64,000 nt of DNA from contig JAEFAB010000069.1 in assembly GCA_016292095.1 (NCBI GenBank), positions 43,092 to 107,091 of the forward strand, read 5' to 3'. Numbering within the stretch: the first letter of the stretch is position 1; every line of letters starts with the position of its first letter. The stretch comes from Eubacterium sp. (GTDB lineage: Bacteria; Bacillota; Clostridia; Lachnospirales; Lachnospiraceae). Positions 18,193 through 25,900 of the stretch are shown in pieces. The notes below the pieces were generated by a model. That model did no database searches. It worked only from the letters and a program-made list of their open reading frames with translations, and was not told where the DNA came from. The translations under genes and the position numbers were made by a program.

Positions 18193-19425
18193 ATGAAAGC
18201 ATTTAATGGAATCATGAAGACTATTGGGATTCTTATAAGTGTTTTTACTGCAATTCTTATTGGGATAATGCTGGTCTACAGTGGTTACGTTCTCTACGAT
18301 AATTACTATAAAGGTCAAGTGGCATTTTCATCGAGAGAATTAGCACAATACAGACCGGATCCGGAAAAGGACCCCAAAATTGAATTTAAAAAATTGAAAA
18401 AGTTAAACAAAGATGCAGTTGGATGGATTCAGGTGTTCGATACCCATATCGATTATCCCATTATGCAGGGAAGTGATAATATTGAATATGTGAATAAAGA
18501 TCCTCGTGGACAGAGTTCTCTGACTGGTTCCATTTTCCTTGAAGCAGAGAATCAGAGTGATTTTTCGGATTTATATAATATTCTCTATGGACATAATATG
18601 CAAAACGGTGCAATGTTTGGGGATGTTCGAAAATTTTTGGATTTCAAATATTTTTCGAAACATAAAAAAGGCTTTCTTCAGACACGGGAAGGAAATTATC
18701 ATTTGACATTTTTTGCCTGTATGCAAGCCGATGCATATGATTCTATTATTTATCAGGTCATCCATGATAATGGAAATGAATATGATGATTTGGTCAATTA
18801 TTTGAAAGAAAATAGTGATATCTTTATAAAAAGGCCGGAACATAAGATTATTGCATTATCTACCTGTCACAATTATGAAACATTCGGCCGCGTGGTTTTA
18901 TTGGCAGAGGCAGAAGATACCTTTGAAGTACCGCCGGAAGTAAAAGAAAAAATCATTAAACGAACAGCGGAAGGACATGAAAAGGATGCAGACCATTGGG
19001 CGTTATTGAATTTGATTTGTGTATTTCTTACGTTGTTAACATTGCTTCCGGTTACACAAATCAGGAAAAAATATCGTCAGTATCGGGTGGCTAAAAAGAT
19101 TTGTGAACAGTTGAAGCATTATTCTTCCGTAGAGAAAACTATGGATTATGATGAAGAAAATGAAATTCAAAAGATTCGGAAGCAACTAAATTTCTTTTTG
19201 AAAAAGATATGGATTGGCTTTGGAATCGAAATTGTAGTATTTCTTCTTAGTATTATCGTTTTTCTTAGAACGGAGGACATTCATAAACGAATGATACTTC
19301 GGGATCAATGGACCGGATGGATGATTTTGATTTTTGCTATTGCATTGTTAGTGGATTTTATCCTGTTCCGATACCGTGGTGAACGGCCAACGCAGGAATG
19401 GTTGGATGAGTTGACAGAAGAGTAA
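18193..19425 (+). CDS. Class B-type pilus sortase with extra C-terminal membrane domain
   Basis: A 410-residue sortase. It has an N-terminal membrane anchor (about 8-32), then a class B catalytic domain: substrate-side DYPIMQG, His134 in YGHNMQNGAMFG, Cys225 in ALSTCHNY and Arg233 in GRVVLL. In place of ending there, the protein continues for about 170 residues with three predicted membrane helices (about 275-293, 338-358 and 377-397) separated by a charged cytosolic-looking loop. The streptococcal FctA-polymerising sortase is also of class B fold. It is 16 bases after the SipA-like gene and is the last gene of locus 1. The function of the extension is unknown. Confidence 0.85.
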   Translation: MKAFNGIMKTIGILISVFTAILIGIMLVYSGYVLYDNYYKGQVAFSSRELAQYRPDPEKDPKIEFKKLKKLNKDAVGWIQVFDTHIDYPIMQGSDNIEYVNKDPRGQSSLTGSIFLEAENQSDFSDLYNILYGHNMQNGAMFGDVRKFLDFKYFSKHKKGFLQTREGNYHLTFFACMQADAYDSIIYQVIHDNGNEYDDLVNYLKENSDIFIKRPEHKIIALSTCHNYETFGRVVLLAEAEDTFEVPPEVKEKIIKRTAEGHEKDADHWALLNLICVFLTLLTLLPVTQIRKKYRQYRVAKKICEQLKHYSSVEKTMDYDEENEIQKIRKQLNFFLKKIWIGFGIEIVVFLLSIIVFLRTEDIHKRMILRDQWTGWMILIFAIALLVDFILFRYRGERPTQEWLDELTEE

Positions 19426-19472
19426 AAAAAGAGATTAGGTTTTCAGTTTTTGAGGACTTAATCTCTTTTTTT
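19426..19472 (+). terminator. Rho-independent terminator of pilus locus 1
   Basis: AAAAAGAGATTA (19426-19437) pairs with TAATCTCTTTTT (19459-19470) across a 21-base loop, followed by T residues. It starts directly at the sortase stop and closes locus 1. Confidence 0.85.
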
Positions 19473-19580
19473 GTGCAGAAGATATTCCAAAACGTAAAAT
19501 TTGATGGAAAATAACAGGGGGAGTGATGGAAATTTGAAGAAAAAATGGATATAAATTTCAGAAGGAAAATCTGAAAATTA

Positions 19581-19677
19581 AAACGTTTTTACATAGGAAA
19601 AAACGGTTCAAAAACGTTGATGGATAAAGCAGATAGTCGTATAATAATTGGTAATTAGAAGTGTCAGTTTTTTAGTT
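19581..19677 (+). promoter_or_regulatory. Pilus locus 2 control region, paralogue of the locus 1 module
   Basis: An imperfect inverted repeat, CGTTTTT (19584-19590) and AAAAACG (19599-19605), lies about 11 bases before -35 TTGATG (19617-19622). A 17-base spacer leads to TATAAT (19640-19645). GTGTCAGTTTTTT (19661-19673) starts 15 bases after the -10. Order and spacings match the module at 11226-11320. A second CGTT half-site directly before the -35 may extend the operator. Between the terminator and this element (19473-19580) I see nothing else. Confidence 0.62.
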
Positions 19678-19725
19678 ATTTGTATAAAATTATAACAGTG
19701 TTTATAAACGTGAGTTGTATGTATT

Positions 19726-20313
19726 ATGGATGATTTAAAAAGTAACAACGAAGTAAAAGCGGAGAAGGTCGAAAACTCCGCAAAAAAAAGTACAAAACAA
19801 CTTGAACCCGGGGTAAGAAAAATTTCTACAAAACGTTTAATCATAAATCTTTTGATTAAAATTTCCGTAATTGCAATTGTTGTTTTCTTGGTACTGAATT
19901 ATGTTTTGGGAATTACGATTCATTATGGAAACAATATGCACCCGGCGATTAACGACGGAGATCTGGTTGTTTCCCTAAAGTTACAACGCCCCTATCTGAA
20001 TGCTGTTGTACTGTACCATCATAACGATAAAGCTTGTTTGGGACGCATTGTCGGGCTCCCGGGAAATGTTATAGATATTACGGAAAAGGGTGAGTTGTTT
20101 GTGAATGGTGTTTTGGCTGCTGAAGATATATATTATCCTACCTACCAGGATCCGACTTCAACAGTGAAATATCCTTATACAGTCGAAGAGGGGAAAGCAT
20201 TTATATTAAATGATTTCAGAGAAAAAACGGATGACAGCCGTCGATTCGGAACAATCAATTTGGATGACATTGATGGTCCGCTAATCTTATCCCTACGGCG
20301 CAGAGGGTTCTAA
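19726..20313 (+). CDS. Second SipA-like signal peptidase homologue, catalytically dead
   Basis: A 195-residue S26-fold protein with a charged N-terminal tail and one membrane helix (about 38-61). The catalytic-serine box is YGNNMHPAI, so Ser is replaced by Asn70, and the lysine box is CLGRIVGLPGN, so Lys is replaced by Gly106. The DDSRRFGTI box is present. It differs from the first copy (Asp instead of Asn), so each copy lost the serine in its own way while both have Gly for Lys. It is the first gene of locus 2, before the pilin, the reverse of locus 1. No strong ribosome site precedes the ATG, so initiation may be weak. Confidence 0.84.
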   Translation: MDDLKSNNEVKAEKVENSAKKSTKQLEPGVRKISTKRLIINLLIKISVIAIVVFLVLNYVLGITIHYGNNMHPAINDGDLVVSLKLQRPYLNAVVLYHHNDKACLGRIVGLPGNVIDITEKGELFVNGVLAAEDIYYPTYQDPTSTVKYPYTVEEGKAFILNDFREKTDDSRRFGTINLDDIDGPLILSLRRRGF

Positions 20314-20325
20314 TTATGAATTTAA

Positions 20326-20349
20326 ATGCATCGCAAAAGGAAGATGCAT
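20326..20349 (+). other. Intergenic hairpin before the locus 2 pilin
   Basis: A 7-base inverted repeat ATGCATC (20326-20332) / GATGCAT (20343-20349) with an A-rich 10-base loop, between the SipA-like gene and the pilin. No T-run follows, so it is not a terminator. It could shield or mark the 5' end of a processed pilin message (inference). Confidence 0.45.
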
Positions 20350-20390
20350 ATAAGTTATAACAATCATTAATTACTAAAGGAGGTATTAAT

Positions 20391-21512
20391 ATGAAGAATT
20401 TAATCAAAGGAGTAGTAGTTTCAATTTTTACTTTGGCATTGATGCTTGGCTTGAATGTAGTAACTACACCGGCAGAAACTGTTTATACACCCGTCGGCGG
20501 AACAACTACAATTGTAAAGAATCTGGTAGTTGATTCGGATGCAAATATTCCGAATATCTCTTTCGCTTTCCAAATCAGACGAGGGGAAGCTCAGGCGGCA
20601 ACATCAACAACAGTTGAAATTTTAAATTCATCTACCGGTGGAAGCTCAATTGGTGATGTATCGTTTTCAAATGCTGATACACCTAATACGATAGCAGGTC
20701 TTCCTTCTGATGCGGATCCAACAAATCCGACAGCAGGTAAAAAGTATGTGCAAAAGCAGGTAACTGTTACTTTCCAGCCTAATACATTCACGAAACCTGG
20801 TGTTTACAGATATGTTATTCAGGAAACCAACAGCAATTTACCGGGCATTACTTATGATTCAAATGCTATTAGATACTTGGATGTATTTGTTGTTTCTGAT
20901 GCAAATAATGTGTTGTCTGTTGACAGTTATGTTTTACGAGACAGTATATCCGCTATTTCAAAGGAAGGTGCATATGTGACAAATCCGGGAGAAAAAAGCG
21001 AAGGATATACAAATGTATTGACACAGTATGATTTTACATTCAATAAAACAATTACCGGTAATCAGGGTGATAAAAACAAGAGATTTACATTTACACTTAA
21101 TATTTCCGGCGCAAACCCTGGTGTATATCCGGTGGTAACAAATGATGTCACAGGTAATCCTACTTATATTACCGTTGAAAGTAACGGAACATTAACAACT
21201 ACATTTTCTTTAACTAATGGTAGTAGTGTACAGATTCTTGGTTTAAACCAGAATGCTGTTTGCGCTGTTTCAGAAGCGGAAGAAGATTATACTGCTACTC
21301 ATGCCATTGACGGAGGAAGTGCGGTAGCAGGTAATAATTCCGGTAATATTACATTGGCAAGTGCAGATCACAGTGTTGCTTTTACAAATACACGTACAGG
21401 TATCATTCCAACAGGTGTTATTATGACTATTGCACCATATGCAATCGGAATTCTTTTATTTGGTGCAGCTGCTATTTTCACTCTTAGCAGAAGAAAAAGA
21501 ATGGCATACTAA
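20391..21512 (+). CDS. Backbone pilin of locus 2, Spy0128/FctA type
   Basis: A 373-residue pilin with a signal peptide ending near TTPAET (residue 28), two pilin domains, the sorting signal IIPTG, a hydrophobic helix and the SRRKRMAY tail. Domain 1 has Lys in TTIVKNLVV and Glu in GVYRYVIQETNS. Domain 2 has Lys in NKTITGNQGDK, Glu in AVSEAEEDY and Asn in VAFTNTRTG. These are the positions that form Lys-Asn isopeptide bonds in Spy0128, so both domains look able to cross-link. AAAGGAGG lies 7 bases before the ATG, the strongest ribosome site of the locus, in line with a major subunit. A class B sortase follows 2 bases later. Confidence 0.88.
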   Translation: MKNLIKGVVVSIFTLALMLGLNVVTTPAETVYTPVGGTTTIVKNLVVDSDANIPNISFAFQIRRGEAQAATSTTVEILNSSTGGSSIGDVSFSNADTPNTIAGLPSDADPTNPTAGKKYVQKQVTVTFQPNTFTKPGVYRYVIQETNSNLPGITYDSNAIRYLDVFVVSDANNVLSVDSYVLRDSISAISKEGAYVTNPGEKSEGYTNVLTQYDFTFNKTITGNQGDKNKRFTFTLNISGANPGVYPVVTNDVTGNPTYITVESNGTLTTTFSLTNGSSVQILGLNQNAVCAVSEAEEDYTATHAIDGGSAVAGNNSGNITLASADHSVAFTNTRTGIIPTGVIMTIAPYAIGILLFGAAAIFTLSRRKRMAY

Positions 21513-21514
21513 TA

Positions 21515-22219
21515 ATGTTACGGAAAAGTATTATATTTGCACATGAAACCATAGATCGAATTGTAGCGATTGTTTTAGTGGTACTGTTTTTGATCTGCTT
21601 ATATGCCATGATTGATGCATATTTGGTTTATCAAGGTGCAAGTGATAACAGTATTTTAAAGTACAAACCGAAGGCCGGAAATACGGATGAATTAAAAAAA
21701 TTATCTGAAAATGCGGTCGCATGGCTGACGATTGATGGTACGAGAATTGATTATCCGGTAATGCAAGGGAAAACCAACGAGGAATATTTAAATAAAGATC
21801 CGTATGGAGAGTTTTCTTTATCGGGCAGTATCTTTTTGGATAGTAGAAACAGTAAAACATTTAGTGATGACTATTCGTTGGTCTACGGTCACCACATGGA
21901 ATACGGTGTAATGTTCGGTGCTCTTGATCAGTATAAAGATGAAACTTTTTTGAACGAGCACAAAACCGGGAAGTTGACTGTAGTGAATGGAAAAGAATAT
22001 CAAATCACAATTTTTGCTTCTTGTATCGAAATGGCAACGAAAAAGGTGATTTTCGATCCGCCGGAAAGTGATAATAAATCTCTTTTGACTTATTTAGAGA
22101 AGCATGCATTAATATATCATCCAAAAGAAGTAGATGCTCAATCGAAATTGATTGCACTTTCAACCTGCCAGTCGGCTGAAAATAATGAACGAATTGTTGT
22201 TTTTGGAGTATTAAAATGA
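21515..22219 (+). CDS. Class B-type sortase of pilus locus 2
   Basis: A 234-residue sortase with an N-terminal membrane helix (about 14-38) and the class B catalytic triad: His126 in YGHHMEYGVMFG, Cys218 in ALSTCQSA and Arg226 in ERIVVFG. It lacks the C-terminal membrane extension of the locus 1 enzyme. It starts 2 bases after the pilin stop and so is probably translated by coupling, as no good ribosome site is visible. By position it should polymerise the locus 2 pilin. Confidence 0.88.
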   Translation: MLRKSIIFAHETIDRIVAIVLVVLFLICLYAMIDAYLVYQGASDNSILKYKPKAGNTDELKKLSENAVAWLTIDGTRIDYPVMQGKTNEEYLNKDPYGEFSLSGSIFLDSRNSKTFSDDYSLVYGHHMEYGVMFGALDQYKDETFLNEHKTGKLTVVNGKEYQITIFASCIEMATKKVIFDPPESDNKSLLTYLEKHALIYHPKEVDAQSKLIALSTCQSAENNERIVVFGVLK

Positions 22220-22234
22220 GAGCAGGTGCAAAGA

Positions 22235-22930
22235 ATGAAGAAGTTGTTGACGTTTGGCATGATTATAATCATTGCGTTTGCAAAATTTAATACTGTAACA
22301 TATGCCTTCAGCTATGATGCTGTTGAGACTGATATTGCTGTGGAAATCACAGAAGGCGGAACAGCGGAAATCGTACCATCTGTGAATTGCCCGATGCCGA
22401 ATCAATCCAGTTTGGAAATAAAAGACGGGGAGATTGGACAGTTTCATATCAAGTTTACTACAATAGGAGTTTATGATTACACGGTTAAAACAGTTCCCGA
22501 TCAAAGGAATTTGGAGTTTGACCAAAAAGTCTATTATGTAAAAATATATGTCACGGATGAAGGCGGAAAGTTAATTACAACCATTATCGCATCAAACGAT
22601 GATGAAAAATACAGTGCTCATTCCGGTGCGGAGGGATACGAGCAATTCGGACCGGAACGACTTGTTTTTAAGAATACCGTACCTCCGGAAGAAACAACAA
22701 TCACCAAGGAAGGGGAAAATAAAAAAGATAAAGATAAGGATAATAACAAGAATAAAGAAGGAAAGCAATATAGCAGTCTGGATAAAAATCGAAATCCTAA
22801 AACGGAAGATGACACGAAAATGGAACTATATTTCCTGGCTGCAATGTTAGCATCTGCAGGGTTGTTTTTATTCTCAATCATTGATTTGATGGAGACTCAA
22901 AAGATGATTAATGAGGTAGAGAACAGCTGA
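22235..22930 (+). CDS. Small pilin, FctB-like (probable base subunit)
   Basis: A 231-residue secreted protein: signal peptide (LLTFGMIIIIAFAKF), one pilin-type domain with GVYDYTVKTV and YYVKIYVTDEG, a Lys/Asp/Asn-rich linker (about 165-190), then NPKTED as a sorting motif, a membrane helix and a tail. A single domain and a motif unlike those of the backbone pilins fit a cell-wall-linked base subunit like FctB, but the match is by architecture only. The ATG at 22235 is chosen because GCAGGTG lies 7 bases upstream; a GTG at 22226 is inside that site. The tail after the helix (METQKMINEVENS) is not strongly basic, which is odd for a sorting signal. Confidence 0.7.
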   Translation: MKKLLTFGMIIIIAFAKFNTVTYAFSYDAVETDIAVEITEGGTAEIVPSVNCPMPNQSSLEIKDGEIGQFHIKFTTIGVYDYTVKTVPDQRNLEFDQKVYYVKIYVTDEGGKLITTIIASNDDEKYSAHSGAEGYEQFGPERLVFKNTVPPEETTITKEGENKKDKDKDNNKNKEGKQYSSLDKNRNPKTEDDTKMELYFLAAMLASAGLFLFSIIDLMETQKMINEVENS

Positions 22931-22988
22931 AAAAATAAAAATAAAAATTGAATGCTTTGATAATAGAACAGAAAGGAGGCGATTGCGA

Positions 22989-25900
22989 ATGAAGAAGTAT
23001 GGAATTACAATTCATATGATAAAACTGTGCATCGCCTCCTTTAATGTGGGATTAAGAAAGCAAAGAAAACTCTTTGCCAAATGCATTGCTTTTCATCTAA
23101 TCATTGTTCTCCTTTTGGGAAGTGTTGCAACAAGTTATGTTTCCGGTGTTGGTACAACGGAAGAAACTACAGAATTAACGACTAATTGCTTGGAAGAAGT
23201 AATCCAAGAGGTGACTGAGTGTGTCGAACAGGCGGATGAAGAATATGACACAGACGAATTCTGCGAAGTAGAGAAAACAGACGAAGATAAGCAGATACAG
23301 AAAACCGTAGAGAGTACATCTCGGGATGATGTGCAGAAATTGAATAAAAAAAGATTTAAACTTTATCCTGAAGGGAAAAAGGCAGATAAATCAGTCGTTT
23401 TGAACGGTAATATGCCGGAGAATGCTTCCGTAAAAGTAAAGGATGTTGCGGACGAATATACGAATAAAAAAGGTCGTACGAAATTATCCGAAAAAAATCC
23501 GAAAGCAACGCTGATTGCTGCTTATGATATTACTATTATTGACGGTAATCGTGAATATCAGCCGGATCAGAAAAATCCGATACAGGTTGATATTTCGAAT
23601 CCAAAACTGAAGGATGGTTCCAAATATGAAATATGGCATATCAAGGATGATGGAAACAAAGAAAAAATCAAGAAATTTACGATAAACGATGGAAATGTCT
23701 CATTTGCTGCCACTGGGTTCAGCGTTTATGCTATTGTGGATATTTCAGAACCTTATAGTATTGAGGAAATAACAGGATTAAGTGATTTGGAATCAAACAG
23801 AGCAACAGCCGGCTTCTGCATGTATTACGGTAACAATATCTATTTCACCAGTAATCTGAACGCTAATGGAGCTTTAATTGAAACCAATAATCCTGCATCC
23901 GCAGCCAGATGGTTCTTTACCAAAGCCGGTAATTATTACAAGATTTCCACGATTGTGAATGGCTTTGAAAAGTTTATTCATACGAAAGCAGGAAATGAAA
24001 TTGAATTGAGTGATAGTGCGGATTTGTTTGAGATTACGCCGACTTCCAATCATAGTTACTACATCAAAAACAGTATTGAGAATAAGTGGATACAGCATTC
24101 CGGAAGCGGTAGTGGTATTCGATATTATCAAGCAAATAATAATGCAACAAACTCAAGAATCAAAATTGTATTTGCGGATTCTATGGATGTACCGGATGAT
24201 TATTACAGTATTAACGGAAGGAGTTTTGGAATTATGAGCTATCCCGGAGGAACAATGGGATATGCTTTTATGGCCGGCGACGGAGATAATTGTTTGTCTA
24301 TGCTTGCAATGAATGTAAGAAGAGATTCCGGCAGTGAAACTCTTTATGTGGCTGAAGACAGCGACATCACAATGTGGAAGTTCCACTACATATCCGACCT
24401 AAATTACAAGATTTCGACGACGGTAAACGGGGAGACAAAATTCCTTTATATTGGTGATACGGTTTCCTTGGTAGATGAAAATCATGCGTCAGCGATTACA
24501 ATTACTACGGACAGCAAGGAAAGCATCAAGTTATCTGCAAATGGAAAATCTCTTACTTTTGATAACAATGGATTTATCACTACAACCACATCCGGTTCCA
24601 ACAATAATCAGTGGCTTCATTTAGCTGAACTTTCTGATATTACGGAAGATGACTATGTTACATATTTTGCGGATAAAGTCAGTATCTCTGAAGTTCCGGA
24701 TGGGGCATCAGTTATCGTGTATACCCGTGTTTGGAATCCGGATACTACGTCCTATGAATTTTATGCCATTGACCATGATGGAACACTCTATCCATGTTAT
24801 GAGAGAGGGGACAATCTCACCTGGGTAGGTAACCGAATCAATACATTATTGTGGGATTTCACGGAGTATCATTATGATGATGGAACGCCGAATCATTATT
24901 ATGAATTATATAACACATATTCACATAAATTTATTGCACCTCAAATCAATGGAAATCAGGTCCTTTCCGATAGCAAAATCGGTATCAATTTACCGGGAAG
25001 AGCTTACGGTGAATATTATTCAGAGATTGTTGCTTGGGATACACCGTACTATACCTATGCAGGCTTGCAGTCGGATATTGAGAACCATGGTATTACCACA
25101 GGACCGAAAGCAGATGCGGACAGTTTCTATTTTGCAATTATTCAGAATGCAAGCTCATCACTGACAGAGATTAAAACAATCGATAATGCAGAGTTTGGAA
25201 TTCAAATGAAGATGATTGATTTTCCTGAACAACATCAGGATAACACAGGAACAAATTTCCAAAATGATTTCTTGGGAACTAATAGTGATTTTGTGGCTAC
25301 TGCTTCTCAAGGATTACTCTCAAATTATATTGATCCGGAAACAGGGTATCCGATTTCAATTCATAATGGACAATCTCTGGCGCAATTATATAATGGTGCA
25401 TCTGATGTCAATCATTTGTTCCTTGAAAGTACCCACAAAGACAGTGGATATTTCGAATTTGACAGTAGCCAAAACTTTGCTACATTAATTCAGCCGAATG
25501 GAACTGTAGGAAACAATTTTACGGTATTCAAGGAATTAGGAACATCAGATTCATCTTCCAGGACCACATTGATGCATGGTCAGTTTTTACCTTATAACAC
25601 AATTACAGCCGGAGTATATGCGGTTAAGAATCCATTAAACTTATATGGACCTACGGCACAGTTTGGAAATTCCAGTGTAGGAGAACTTCCGGAAAGTGAT
25701 CCACGTAAATATGAGAAGCTTCATCTTGCCAATGGAAAGGTTAATTATTATAACGGTATGGAATTGAGTGCTTCCATGGTCCAGACTCCGAGTGGTAAAG
25801 ATGCATGGGGCCATGACATTGTATTTGAATTTACCGGTGATGATGATTTCTGGTTCTATGTTGATAATGAATTGGTGATTGACCTTGGAGGAATTCATTC

